This document shows, in pieces, positions 8,867 through 17,443 of a stretch of DNA of 34,490 nt; positions within the stretch are counted from its first letter, which is position 1, and each line of letters begins with the position of its first letter. The translations under genes and the position numbers were made by a program. The DNA is taken from NCBI GenBank assembly GCA_037388705.1, contig JARRJY010000035.1, positions 1-34,490 of the forward strand, read 5' to 3'. Below the pieces are notes generated by a model. That model saw nothing but the letters and a program-made list of their open reading frames with translations. It searched no databases and was not told where the DNA came from. Origin of the DNA: JARRJY01 sp037388705 (GTDB lineage Bacteria > Pseudomonadota > Gammaproteobacteria > UBA6429 > Thiohalophilaceae).

Positions 8867-9652
8867 CTAAGCAGTTATCTCACCAAATAACCTGAAATAA
8901 TTATCTGTTGTTTTTGCGGCAATATTTTCTATTGAGTCTTCTCGAAGTTCAGCAATATGCTCAGCAACATGCCTTACATAGGCGGGTTCATTAGGCTTGC
9001 CACGAAATGGTACCGGGGCAAGATAGGGAGAATCTGTTTCCACCAGCATTTTATCAGCCGGCATCTGCTTGGCGACTTCCTTAAGTATTTTTGCACTATT
9101 GAAAGTCACGATACCTGAAAAAGAGATATAAAAATTTAAATCCATGGCTTTTTGCGCTGTCTCCCAGTCTTCCACGAAACAATGCATAACGCCACCAACT
9201 TCTTCTGCTTTTTCTTCTTTCAAAACACGCAGGGTATCTTCAGTCGCATCACGCATATGAATGATCAGCGGTTTCTTACTTTCTTTGGCCGCCGCAATGT
9301 GACGACGAAAACGATCTCGCTGCCACTCAAGATCACCTTCACTACGAAAATAGTCCAGGCCAGTTTCTCCAATAGCCACGATATTTTTGTCCTGGGCGAT
9401 CTCAACAAGTTCCACTACAGACGGATCATGACCACCCTGCTCGTTTGGATGCACCCCCACTGAGGCCGAAATAAAATCATGATTGACGGCAGTTGCTTTT
9501 ACATCCGGGAAGTTTTCCATGCTGATAGACACGCATAACATATGGCCAACGCCATTGTCCCTGGCATGTTGTAAAGCGCCGTCTAGCTTTCCATCGAATG
9601 GTGTTAAATCAAGACGATCTAAATGACAATGTGAATCAACAAGAAACACCAT
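8867..9652 (-). CDS. ycfH: TatD-family metal-dependent deoxyribonuclease (YcfH)
   Basis: Member of the TatD hydrolases, metal-dependent nucleases of the amidohydrolase fold. Metal ligands are visible: the HCH of VDSHCHLD near the N-terminus, Glu in AIGETGLDY, His in IIHMRDA, His in GVMHCF, and Asp in LVETDSPYL. The C-terminal PFRGKPNEPAYVRHVAE is characteristic of this family. Length 261 residues is normal. It is the last gene of the minus-strand block and is placed as in E. coli and Pseudomonas (tmk, holB, pilZ, tatD), 30 bases after pilZ. The YcfH name rests on this position. The physiological substrate is not established by sequence. Confidence 0.92.
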   Translation of the reverse strand: MVFLVDSHCHLDRLDLTPFDGKLDGALQHARDNGVGHMLCVSISMENFPDVKATAVNHDFISASVGVHPNEQGGHDPSVVELVEIAQDKNIVAIGETGLDYFRSEGDLEWQRDRFRRHIAAAKESKKPLIIHMRDATEDTLRVLKEEKAEEVGGVMHCFVEDWETAQKAMDLNFYISFSGIVTFNSAKILKEVAKQMPADKMLVETDSPYLAPVPFRGKPNEPAYVRHVAEHIAELREDSIENIAAKTTDNYFRLFGEITA

Positions 9653-9682
9653 GGAATCTCTCTACAATAAAATAAGACTTGA

Positions 9683-10033
9683 TTACATGGTATGGGTCTG
9701 ACGATCAGACTTCAATGCACCGGCGAGATAAGTTTCAATCTTGGTACGCGCAGCTCCGCCATCCTGATCACTAAACTGTACGCCAATTCCGGCAGCCCTG
9801 TTGCCCTGTGCACCTTTGGGAGTAACCCAGACAATTTTGCCTGCAACCGGGAGTTTTTCTTTTTCTTCCATTAATGTCAGCAGCATAAATACTTCGTCGC
9901 CCAGCTTGTATTCCTTGTTAGTGGGTATGAATAGTCCACCATTTTTTACAAAAGGCATGTAGGCTGCGTACAAGGCACTCTTGTCCTTGATTGTGAGAGA
10001 TAAAATCCCCTGACGTCCACCTGGTACTGACAT
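9683..10033 (-). CDS. pilZ: Type IV pilus assembly protein PilZ
   Basis: Single PilZ domain of 116 residues, required for type IV pilus biogenesis where it was defined, in Pseudomonas; it acts in the cytoplasm with PilB and FimX. The fold motifs NGGLFIPT and AAGIGVQFSD are present, and the protein ends in HTM, the same ending as in PilZ of Pseudomonas. It lacks the RxxxR and D/NxSxxG residues of c-di-GMP-binding PilZ domains, as PilZ itself does. It lies between holB and tatD, the usual place. No other pilus gene is in the window, so this is inherited context rather than a pilus locus. Confidence 0.92.
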   Translation of the reverse strand: MSVPGGRQGILSLTIKDKSALYAAYMPFVKNGGLFIPTNKEYKLGDEVFMLLTLMEEKEKLPVAGKIVWVTPKGAQGNRAAGIGVQFSDQDGGAARTKIETYLAGALKSDRQTHTM

Positions 10034-10055
10034 TAAGTGTTTTCCTTTCTCGTTG

Positions 10056-11042
10056 TTATGCTTGCTGGCGCGGTAGATTGCTCCAGTATATCAAAATTCT
10101 TTCCAATAACATCAAGTGGTTAGCTTGAGTATGGGCTATGTGTACGGCCCCTGCAATCTCGTCAAATAAGCCGAATAATTGCTTGAGATGGATATTCTGC
10201 ACTAATTCACGTAATTCGAAATGGATATTTTTCTCATTATCGTGATCTGTACTGGATTTGACCCTGATCATCTGGGAAATCCACTCATACACCCAAAATA
10301 TCGGCTTGTTCTGGTCTACCTTTAGCCATTGTTCGGCAGTTTTGACCGGATCAGCCTTGCCACGTCCAAGAGCAAGCCAGTCTTGCAGCATTTGCTGGTA
10401 GGTCTCTTCAAGTCCCTCCTCAGCCGCTCTCAAGGCGTTTAATGGTGCCCCGCCAGACATATCCAGCAAGATTTCAGCACGATTTACGTTGTTTACGTGC
10501 TGCTGCAACCAGTTGAGGGCTGTTTCGTGCTCTGGCAAAGCCATTCTGACCATCTGGCAGCGGCTCCGAAGGGTTGCCGGCAAAGCAGATGGCCTTGAGC
10601 TTACGAGAATAATAATGGTATCCGAGGGAGGTTCTTCCAACGTCTTGAGTAGACTGTTGGCGGAAGCAGTATTCATGGCTTCTGCGGGGCAAATAACGGC
10701 TATTTTGTAACCACCGGCGTGACTGCTAAGCGACATTTTTTCAATCAATGCCCGAACCTGTCCGATTTTGATGGCCTTGCCCTCGTCTTCTGGTTCAACC
10801 ATGAAGAAATCCGGGTGTGTATCAGCCTTTAACAGGTTACAGGCACTGCACTGTCCACAGGCTGTCTCCAGCAGTGAAGAATTATTGTTGCACAACATTG
10901 CCTCAGCTAATTCTAATGCAAAGTCACGCTTGCCAGTTCCGGACGGCCCATATAGCAACAGGGCATGAGGAAATTGCTGTTGCTGATAACGTTGGGCCAG
11001 CTTCTGCCAGTTATCCTGTTGCCATGAATAAATTGCCTTCAC
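10056..11042 (-). CDS. holB: DNA polymerase III clamp loader subunit delta-prime
   Basis: The delta-prime subunit is the stator of the clamp loader that opens the sliding clamp. Visible are a Walker-like GPSGTGKRD at about 32-40, zinc-binding cysteines at 51, 62, 65 and 68 (CGQCSAC), and the SRC motif (RSRCQ) that touches ATP in the neighbouring subunit. Length 328 residues agrees with E. coli (334). It overlaps the end of tmk by four bases, a typical translational coupling. The C-terminal part is poorly conserved, as usual for this subunit. Confidence 0.94.
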   Translation of the reverse strand: MKAIYSWQQDNWQKLAQRYQQQQFPHALLLYGPSGTGKRDFALELAEAMLCNNNSSLLETACGQCSACNLLKADTHPDFFMVEPEDEGKAIKIGQVRALIEKMSLSSHAGGYKIAVICPAEAMNTASANSLLKTLEEPPSDTIIILVSSRPSALPATLRSRCQMVRMALPEHETALNWLQQHVNNVNRAEILLDMSGGAPLNALRAAEEGLEETYQQMLQDWLALGRGKADPVKTAEQWLKVDQNKPIFWVYEWISQMIRVKSSTDHDNEKNIHFELRELVQNIHLKQLFGLFDEIAGAVHIAHTQANHLMLLERILIYWSNLPRQQA

Positions 11043-11659
11043 TTGATTAATGGCTCCAGAACTCCGGTAATTTGTTTTTGTACATGTTCAATCGCTGGCC
11101 GTGCATCAATAATACGAAAACGCTCTGGAAAGTGATTGGCTCTTTGCAGATAACATTGTCGCACTTTTTCAAAGAAATCCTTTTGTTCCTGTTCAAACCG
11201 ATCGGGTGAACTTCTTTTTCCCGCACGTTCCAGGCCTTCATCAATTGGCATATCCAGCAATAATGTTAAGTCAGGGCGAAGATCACCCTGTACCCATTGT
11301 TCAAGTTCAGCAATGCGTGATTCATCAATACCCCGTCCACCACCTTGATAAGCATAACTTGCATCAGTAAAGCGGTCACACAGTACCCATTGCCCTCTTT
11401 GCAATGCCGGAATGATCAATTCATTCAGATGTTGTGCACGGGCTGCAAACATCATTAGTAACTCGGTATCCTCACAGATAGCAACTTGCCTGGCATCCAG
11501 TAACATGTCACGAATTTTTTCTGATAAAGGTGTACCGCCAGGCTCACGGGTAACAATCACGTCGATCCCAGCCTGTTTTAAATAATTCTCAACAAATGCC
11601 ATGTTGGTGCTTTTACCAACACCCTCAGTACCTTCCACTGTAATAAACTTGCCACGCAT
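11039..11659 (-). CDS. tmk: Thymidylate kinase
   Basis: Phosphorylates dTMP to dTDP with ATP. The P-loop is EGTEGVGKST at about 9-18, the DRF motif is DRFTDASYAYQGGGRG, and a LID region is around GKRSSPDRFE. The 206-residue length is normal. It starts one base below the mltG stop codon and its stop overlaps the start of holB, so translation along mltG, tmk and holB is likely coupled. Confidence 0.95.
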   Translation of the reverse strand: MRGKFITVEGTEGVGKSTNMAFVENYLKQAGIDVIVTREPGGTPLSEKIRDMLLDARQVAICEDTELLMMFAARAQHLNELIIPALQRGQWVLCDRFTDASYAYQGGGRGIDESRIAELEQWVQGDLRPDLTLLLDMPIDEGLERAGKRSSPDRFEQEQKDFFEKVRQCYLQRANHFPERFRIIDARPAIEHVQKQITGVLEPLIK

Positions 11660-12712
11660 TTATTTTTTCTCATCATCGTTTTTGAAGGAAGAAAAGGGAC
11701 GCTTCCTGCCTTTTAACTGGTATTTAATTACTGCTGCATTATGTTCTTCCAGAGTGGAAGAAAAATGATGGCTGCCATCCCCTCGTGACACAAAATACAG
11801 TGCATCACTTTCATCTGGATGTAATGTAGCATGAATAGCATCACGGCCTGGCATTGCAATAGGTGTCGGCGTTAAGCCGGAACGACGATATGTGTTATAA
11901 GGTGTGTCCTGTTGCAGATCTCTGCGACGTATATTTCCCTTGTAACGTTCCCCCATTCCGTAAATAACAGTTGGGTCAGTTTGCAATCTCATGCCCTTTA
12001 TTAACCGTCGCATAAACACGCCGGCAATGGCTCTTCTTTCACTTGCCAAGCCGGTTTCCTTTTCAACAATAGAAGCCAGGATTAGTGCCTCGTAGGGAGT
12101 ATTCACAGCCAGACCGACTTCCCTGTTTTGCCATTCACTGGCCAGGTACTTATCCATGGCTTCATAGGCACGTTTTAGAAATTCAATATCAGTTAAACCC
12201 CTGGGGAAATGATACGTGTCTGGTAAAAAGCGCCCTTCAGGGTGTTCGTCCGGATAACCCAGGGCAGCCATGATCTCTTTGCCCGTTTTTCCTTTCATAG
12301 TATGAGACAGGCTCTCATGGTTATTAACGGCATCCATCATCTGCTTGAAATTCCAGCCTTCTACAATGGTTAACACATGCTGAATAACCTTTCCGTTCAA
12401 TAATTTTTCGATAAAGTCCCCGGGTGTATCATTCTTAAGCAGTTCATATTCACCGACCTGGATGTGGTTCGCTTTACCAGTCAGGCGCGCGTACCAGAGA
12501 ATATAACGTGGTTTTTTGATAATACCTTGCGCTGCCAGTTCCTTAACCAGTTTCGTCAGGTTCATGCCAGGTTTAAGTTCATAGCGGAAGCCTTGTTCAG
12601 AAATATTGAGTGGTGAGGTCATGAAGTTCTGATAATCATTCCAGAACCAGCCCAGCGCAATTATTCCTGCTACAATTAAAACGCCGACAACTTTAAAAAC
12701 TAAACTACGCAT
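11660..12712 (-). CDS. mltG: Endolytic murein transglycosylase MltG
   Basis: Inner-membrane enzyme that cleaves nascent peptidoglycan strands (formerly YceG). One N-terminal membrane helix is at about 4-24, then a LysM-like domain, then the catalytic YceG domain. The catalytic Glu is at about 217 in ASIVEKETG, and family motifs YGMGERYKGNIRRRDL, TPYNTYRRSGLTPTPI and HHFSSTLEEHN are all present. At 350 residues it is close to E. coli MltG (340). Its ATG shares one base with the stop of pabC, the same arrangement as in other gammaproteobacteria. Confidence 0.95.
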   Translation of the reverse strand: MRSLVFKVVGVLIVAGIIALGWFWNDYQNFMTSPLNISEQGFRYELKPGMNLTKLVKELAAQGIIKKPRYILWYARLTGKANHIQVGEYELLKNDTPGDFIEKLLNGKVIQHVLTIVEGWNFKQMMDAVNNHESLSHTMKGKTGKEIMAALGYPDEHPEGRFLPDTYHFPRGLTDIEFLKRAYEAMDKYLASEWQNREVGLAVNTPYEALILASIVEKETGLASERRAIAGVFMRRLIKGMRLQTDPTVIYGMGERYKGNIRRRDLQQDTPYNTYRRSGLTPTPIAMPGRDAIHATLHPDESDALYFVSRGDGSHHFSSTLEEHNAAVIKYQLKGRKRPFSSFKNDDEKK

Positions 12713-13500
12713 TAATCAGAGAATTTATCTTGTTTTGGATTTTTCTNNNNNNNNNNNNNNNNNNNNNNNNTTTTTACCGGCCATAGGCCAATAACACTGT
12801 TGGTTAAAAATACCTCATCGGCTGACATCAAAGTCTCTTTAGAGATATTCGTAATTTCAAAGGGTATCTTTTCTTTTTCAAGAATAGTCAGAACTGTTTC
12901 ACGCATTAGACCTGCTACGCCGCACATTTCCAGTACCGGGGTTTGGATTATTCCCTCCCTGGCAAGAAAAATATTGGTCATTGTGCCCTCAATAACATTG
13001 TTGTGATAATCAAGCATTATGCCTTCACACGTCTCCCTATCCTGCCATTCATTTCTGGCCAACACCTGTTCAAGCCGGTTCATGTGTTTGATACCAGCAA
13101 GAGCGGGTTGATGAGACAGGCGGGTTTGACAAGTTCTTGCCTCTATACCATCTTGCCAGTAGCGGGCCGGGTAATCCGGGTAATCTACCTGTATAAGTAT
13201 CACATCTGGTTCGAGTTTCTCTGTACTAGCATAGCCACGACCACCTGCGCCACGCGTCACCAGCAGTTTGACCACACCATGAGTGACATTTTTTGTAATT
13301 GCTGCAATATTTTCTTCCAGCGCTGCCTTATCAGGTATCGTGATCGATAATACGGCACAACCTTTTTGTAAACGCTGCCAGTGCTGTTGCCAAAGTGGAA
13401 TATTATGATTAACTACCTGCATGGTTTCAAACAGGCCATCACCATACTGACATCCACGATCCATTACATCAATACTTGACGTGGTAATGCCATTAACCAT
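12712..13500 (-). CDS. pabC: Aminodeoxychorismate lyase PabC, with 24-base N run near its end
   Basis: PLP enzyme releasing pyruvate from aminodeoxychorismate to form 4-aminobenzoate for folate. The catalytic lysine is Lys138 in GIKHMNRLEQ. I start the gene at the ATG at 13500 (MVNGITTS), because a longer in-frame reading from 13614 runs over the end of pabB with sequence unlike the family; with this start the protein has 262 residues, close to 269 in E. coli, and begins seven bases after the pabB stop. Residues 244-252 are undetermined because of the N run at 12747-12770, just after the GLWPVK motif; the frame continues to a stop that overlaps mltG. It acts with PabB encoded just upstream. 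Confidence 0.92.
   Translation of the reverse strand: MVNGITTSSIDVMDRGCQYGDGLFETMQVVNHNIPLWQQHWQRLQKGCAVLSITIPDKAALEENIAAITKNVTHGVVKLLVTRGAGGRGYASTEKLEPDVILIQVDYPDYPARYWQDGIEARTCQTRLSHQPALAGIKHMNRLEQVLARNEWQDRETCEGIMLDYHNNVIEGTMTNIFLAREGIIQTPVLEMCGVAGLMRETVLTILEKEKIPFEITNISKETLMSADEVFLTNSVIGLWPVKXXXXXXXXXKNPKQDKFSD
12747..12770. other. Assembly gap, 24 Ns, inside pabC
   Basis: Twenty-four undetermined bases near the 3' end of pabC. Frame is kept across them. As in the fadJ gap, the flanks are rich in A on the coding strand. Confidence 0.99.
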
Positions 13501-13507
13501 TATTTTG

Positions 13508-14935
13508 TTAGTCACTGGCAACTCCCAGTGCCAACAACATGCCCTTGGCTTTATGTCGGGTCTCTTCCAGCTCTTTTTCCGCGACAGAGTCAAACACCAA
13601 ACCCGCACCAGCACGGAATCGAACCTCTTTATCTGTCACAGTGATAGTCCGGATTAGAATATTTAAATCCATATTACCACTATGATTCAGGTAACCAACA
13701 GAACCGGTATAGGCACCACGCGCTTCCTGTTCCAGTTCAGCTATGATTGCCATACACCTTTCCTTGGGACAACCTGTTATTGTGCCACCAGGAAAAACCG
13801 CCTTTATTGCTTCGCCGGGTGTAACTTCTTTTCTTAACTTTCCTGTTACATTGGATACAATGTGATGCACATGGGCATAACTTTCCAGTGCCATTAACTC
13901 GTCGACCACGACACTTCCCGGTTCACAGACCCGCCCAAGGTCGTTCCGCTCAAGATCAATCAACATGATATGTTCTGCGCGTTCTTTTGGATGGCCTATC
14001 AGTTCATTTTTATAGGCATTATCATCGTCATTATCTGTACTACGCGGGCGTGTACCGGCGATAGGCCGGGTATTTGCAATACCTTCCTTAATGTTGAGTA
14101 ATCTTTCCGGTGAGGAACTAATGATCGCGCCAAACGGGAACTGCATAATACCCGAAAATGGTGCCGGATTTGTTTCTGACAGGTTTCGATAAATTGTATA
14201 AGGGGTCAGGTTTTGCGGTCGTGGCGCAGACCAGCGTCGTGACAGGTTAACCTGGAACACATCACCATTAATTATATATTGCTTTACCTTTGCAACATTG
14301 TCGATATAACTAACTGGATTTTCTTCACAGACATTAATCTTAAATTTACTGGCTGTTTCTTTTTTATCCCCAAGTTCTTTAAGAGAATCAATGTCTTCTT
14401 CCAGCAGTTTTAGAAAATCACAATTACCGCTTTTTTCCGTTACAAGAATCGTCTCATGATGTTTATGATCAACAATTACTGCCGCAGGTATGCGTACTGC
14501 ACAGGCAACGGGAAACCCATCAGTTGGCATAGGAATCGATAAACGTGGTTCAACCTGCTGGGCTAACTCATACCCCAGGAACAAAAACCAGCCTCCACTG
14601 AATGGCAAGTCTGAAACTGAATCATGTCTTTCTCGCTCCTGTTGCCATTTAATGTCAAGTTGCTGGAGAAAATTGTTGGAACTGGTAATAATCTTGTCGT
14701 TATATGAAAGCTGTTGTTTAGCATCCAGTATTAAAAAATCTTCCGGAAATGCAAACAGCAGGCTGTACTGCGTATTTTCTGATTGGGCAGTACTTTCCAG
14801 TAAGTACGGATAACGCTGCGGGTTAGTTGCATGAAGGCTGCGTAAATTTATACAGCCCTGGAGACGTTTAACCCCCGGCATCTTGGCAGATACCGAGGGT
14901 TGTGAGGACGGTTGGTGTTTCTGTGCACGTTCCAT
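13508..14935 (-). CDS. pabB: Aminodeoxychorismate synthase component I (PabB), with PIAGT motif
   Basis: Chorismate-using enzyme of the anthranilate synthase family that makes 4-amino-4-deoxychorismate with ammonia from PabA. The C-terminal chorismate-binding domain shows RPIAGTRPR at 290-298, PGGTITGCPK, and GAGLVFDSVAEKELEE. Residue 293 is Ala where E. coli PabB has a Lys in PIKGT; TrpE also has Ala there, so motif alone does not separate the two. The assignment to PabB rests on the adjacent pabC seven bases downstream and on the length of 475 residues. It is inserted between fabF and pabC, where E. coli has no such gene. A PabA partner is not in the window. Confidence 0.87.
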   Translation of the reverse strand: MERAQKHQPSSQPSVSAKMPGVKRLQGCINLRSLHATNPQRYPYLLESTAQSENTQYSLLFAFPEDFLILDAKQQLSYNDKIITSSNNFLQQLDIKWQQERERHDSVSDLPFSGGWFLFLGYELAQQVEPRLSIPMPTDGFPVACAVRIPAAVIVDHKHHETILVTEKSGNCDFLKLLEEDIDSLKELGDKKETASKFKINVCEENPVSYIDNVAKVKQYIINGDVFQVNLSRRWSAPRPQNLTPYTIYRNLSETNPAPFSGIMQFPFGAIISSSPERLLNIKEGIANTRPIAGTRPRSTDNDDDNAYKNELIGHPKERAEHIMLIDLERNDLGRVCEPGSVVVDELMALESYAHVHHIVSNVTGKLRKEVTPGEAIKAVFPGGTITGCPKERCMAIIAELEQEARGAYTGSVGYLNHSGNMDLNILIRTITVTDKEVRFRAGAGLVFDSVAEKELEETRHKAKGMLLALGVASD

Positions 14936-14950
14936 GCGTGCTATTCACTA

Positions 14951-16192
14951 TTAACTCAGTTTACGGAACACCAATGTACCATTGGTTCCACCGAAACCAA
15001 ACGAATTGGATAGTGCTACATCAATCTTCATGTCGCGAGCTTCGTTAGGTACAAAATCCAGATCACATTCCGGATCCTGATTAAATATGTTAATCGTTGG
15101 TGAAGCAACCTGGTCGCGCATACATAACACGGTAAAGATTGCTTCCAGTCCACCTGCAGCGCCCAGGGCGTGTCCTGTCATGGACTTGGTGGAACTCATG
15201 GCCAGTTTATGGGCATGATCACCAAAGGTGCTTTTAACTGCCATTACTTCAGCTTTATCACCCGCCGGTGTGGATGTGCCATGTGCGTTGATGTACTGGA
15301 CATCTTCAGGATTAATACCTGCATTACCAATGGCCGCCTGCATGCATCGTGCGGCTCCTTCACCCCCTTCTGAAGGTGATGTCATATGGTATGCATCACC
15401 ACTCATGCCGTATCCGACAACTTCTGCGTAAATATTGGCACCACGAGCTTTGGCGTGTTCATATTCTTCAAGTACTACGACACCCGCACCATCACTTAAT
15501 ACAAAGCCATCGCGGTCTACATCCCATGGACGACTTGCCGTTTCAGGAGAATCATTCCGTGTCGACAACGCGCGTGCTGCCGCAAAGCCACCCAGGCCTG
15601 TTGGACTGGTTGCCATCTCGGCACCACCGGCCACCATTACGTCCGCATCACCATACTCGATAATACGAGCCGCATCACCAATACTATGGGTGGCAGTTGC
15701 ACAAGCCGTTACCAGTGCAATGTTTGGTCCTTTCATACCGTACATGATCGAAAGATTGCCCGAGATCATATTAATGATATTGCTTGGTACAAAGAACGGT
15801 GAGATTTTACGCGGACCACCCTTAAGGTATGCAGAGTGACCTTTTTCAATACCCGGCAGGCCGCCGATACCTGAGCCTATAGCTACACCACATCGTGTTG
15901 CATTTTCATCTGTAATTTCCAGGCCGGAATCTGCAATAGCCTCCTTTGCAGCTGCAATGCCATAATGGATAAAAGGGTCCATTTTCCTGGCTTCTTTGGC
16001 TGACATATAGTTGGTAATGTCAAAATCTTTAACAGAGCCACCAAAGGTTGTTGCAAAACCTGTGGTATCAAAATGTGTAATCGGGGCTATTCCACTTTTT
16101 CCTGCAAGAATATTTTCCCAGGATTCCTTGACCGTTAAACCAACCGGCGAAACCATACCCATGCCAGTGATGACAACACGACGCTTTGACAA
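14951..16192 (-). CDS. fabF: 3-oxoacyl-ACP synthase II (FabF)
   Basis: Condensing enzyme that elongates acyl-ACP with malonyl-ACP. Catalytic Cys164 is in TACATATHS; the two histidines follow in NAHGTSTPAGD and MTGHALGAAGG. Length 413 residues equals the family norm. It lies downstream of acpP, separated by a 100-base gap that holds a hairpin with a T tract (see 16239-16270), so part of acpP transcription may end before it. Confidence 0.97.
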   Translation of the reverse strand: MSKRRVVITGMGMVSPVGLTVKESWENILAGKSGIAPITHFDTTGFATTFGGSVKDFDITNYMSAKEARKMDPFIHYGIAAAKEAIADSGLEITDENATRCGVAIGSGIGGLPGIEKGHSAYLKGGPRKISPFFVPSNIINMISGNLSIMYGMKGPNIALVTACATATHSIGDAARIIEYGDADVMVAGGAEMATSPTGLGGFAAARALSTRNDSPETASRPWDVDRDGFVLSDGAGVVVLEEYEHAKARGANIYAEVVGYGMSGDAYHMTSPSEGGEGAARCMQAAIGNAGINPEDVQYINAHGTSTPAGDKAEVMAVKSTFGDHAHKLAMSSTKSMTGHALGAAGGLEAIFTVLCMRDQVASPTINIFNQDPECDLDFVPNEARDMKIDVALSNSFGFGGTNGTLVFRKLS

Positions 16193-16238
16193 CGTTATAC
16201 CCTCTTAATACTTAATTAAGTTATCCCTGAATGAAATT

Positions 16239-16270
16239 AAAAAGCCGCACACACTAATGGTGGTGCGGCT
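16239..16270 (-). terminator. Intrinsic terminator or attenuator between acpP and fabF
   Basis: On the minus strand AGCCGCAC (16270-16263) pairs perfectly with GTGCGGCT (16250-16243) around a 12-base loop and is followed by TTTTTAA. It lies 23 bases after the acpP stop and 47 before the fabF start, so it would limit read-through and allow much more acpP than fabF mRNA. Confidence 0.75.
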
Positions 16271-16292
16271 CAAATTTCAGAACAGCTATTTA

Positions 16293-16526
16293 TTAGCTAT
16301 GAGCGTTGATGTAATCAACGGCTTGCTGAACTGTAGTAATCTTTTCTGCATCTTCATCAGGAATTTCTGTTTCGAACTCTTCTTCAAGAGCCATAACCAG
16401 TTCAACGGTATCCAGAGAGTCGGCACCCAGATCGTCTACGAAAGACGCTTCGTTAGTTACTTCTTCTGCTTTGACGCCCAACTGTTCAACAACGATTTTT
16501 TGTACTCGTTCTTCAACACTACTCAT
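16293..16526 (-). CDS. acpP: Acyl carrier protein
   Basis: Carries growing acyl chains on a phosphopantetheine arm. The 77-residue acidic protein has the attachment serine at position 37 in GADSLDTVELVMALEEEF. It has a good ribosome binding site (AGAGGA on the minus strand, about ten bases before the ATG). It stands between fabG and fabF, with a 157-base gap upstream and a terminator downstream, consistent with its being made at high level from its own promoter as well as from the operon. Confidence 0.98.
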   Translation of the reverse strand: MSSVEERVQKIVVEQLGVKAEEVTNEASFVDDLGADSLDTVELVMALEEEFETEIPDEDAEKITTVQQAVDYINAHS

Positions 16527-16535
16527 TTTGTGATT

Positions 16536-16543
16536 TCCTCTTT
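16536..16543 (-). promoter_or_regulatory. Ribosome binding site of acpP
   Basis: The minus strand reads AAGAGGAAA just upstream of the acpP ATG, a near-consensus site in keeping with high expression of ACP. Confidence 0.65.
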
Positions 16544-16683
16544 TTGTTTAATCTGTTCAGCTGAACGCTGCGGCCGCTATTTTAGTGAAATCTGCTTCCA
16601 GATGCCAGAAACAGGACCATTTATCGTTCAACAACTCGCATTCTAAAAATATACAATTAATTCAGTAAGTTATGAGCCTCATT

Positions 16684-17427
16684 TTAGCTCATATACATGC
16701 CGCCATTCACATGTAAGGTCTCTCCGGTGATATAACTGGCTTCTGGAGAGGCCAAAAAGGCGACAGCACTGGCAATTTCTTTGGGATCCCCCAGTCTGCT
16801 TAACGGGATCTGGCTTAATAAGGCATCACGTTGAGCTTCCGGTAGCGCACGTGTCATGTCCGTATCGATAAAGCCTGGCGCGACCACGTTTACTGTAATC
16901 CCGCGTGAACCCACTTCACGGGCCAGGGATTTACTGAAGCCCATCAGCCCAGCCTTGGCAGCCGCGTAATTGGTCTGCCCTGCATTTCCAGAAGCGCCTA
17001 CTACAGAAGCAATACTGATAATGCGTCCCTTACGCGCTTTCATCATGGCTCTAAGGCAGGTTTTGCTTAAGCGATACACCGAGCTCAGATTTGTATTGAT
17101 AATGTCTTCCCACTCCTCGTCCTTCATACGCATCAGCAGGTTATCGCGGGTAATACCGGCGTTATTGACCAGGACAGTTGGTGCACCGAATTCATCAGCG
17201 ACCTTGGCTACAGCGCTATCTATACTGGCCTGATCTGTAACGTTCATCATGACGCCACAGCCTGTAATTCCATTTTCTTTCAAATACTTAGTAATGTTTT
17301 CTGCACCACTTTCTGAGGTTGCAGTACCCACAACAGTCGCACCCCTGGCACCTAACGCCAGTGCAATTTCTTTACCGATACCTCGGCTGGCACCGGAAAC
17401 CAAGGCTATTTCATTTTCCAGACTCAT
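16684..17427 (-). CDS. fabG: 3-oxoacyl-ACP reductase FabG
   Basis: NADPH-dependent reduction of 3-oxoacyl-ACP. Short-chain dehydrogenase of 247 residues with the cofactor motif SGASRGIGKE at 11-20, NNAG at 88-91, and catalytic Asn113, Ser141, Tyr154 and Lys158 (YAAAK). Starts 16 bases after the fabD stop, so the genes are cotranscribed. The end of the gene overlaps a 7-bp inverted repeat (16671-16693), too weak to call a terminator. Confidence 0.97.
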   Translation of the reverse strand: MSLENEIALVSGASRGIGKEIALALGARGATVVGTATSESGAENITKYLKENGITGCGVMMNVTDQASIDSAVAKVADEFGAPTVLVNNAGITRDNLLMRMKDEEWEDIINTNLSSVYRLSKTCLRAMMKARKGRIISIASVVGASGNAGQTNYAAAKAGLMGFSKSLAREVGSRGITVNVVAPGFIDTDMTRALPEAQRDALLSQIPLSRLGDPKEIASAVAFLASPEASYITGETLHVNGGMYMS

Positions 17428-17443
17428 TTCCTATCCCCTAATC

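Noticed and set aside
13501..13614. Long pabC frame starting at 13614 with 38 extra N-terminal residues
   Set aside because: It overlaps the end of pabB by more than 100 bases, the added residues do not look like the family, and the ATG at 13500 gives the normal N-terminus and length.
16671..16693. Inverted repeat TATGAGC/GCTCATA at the fabG end as a terminator
   Set aside because: Seven base pairs with low GC, overlapping the stop codon, and no T tract on the minus strand.
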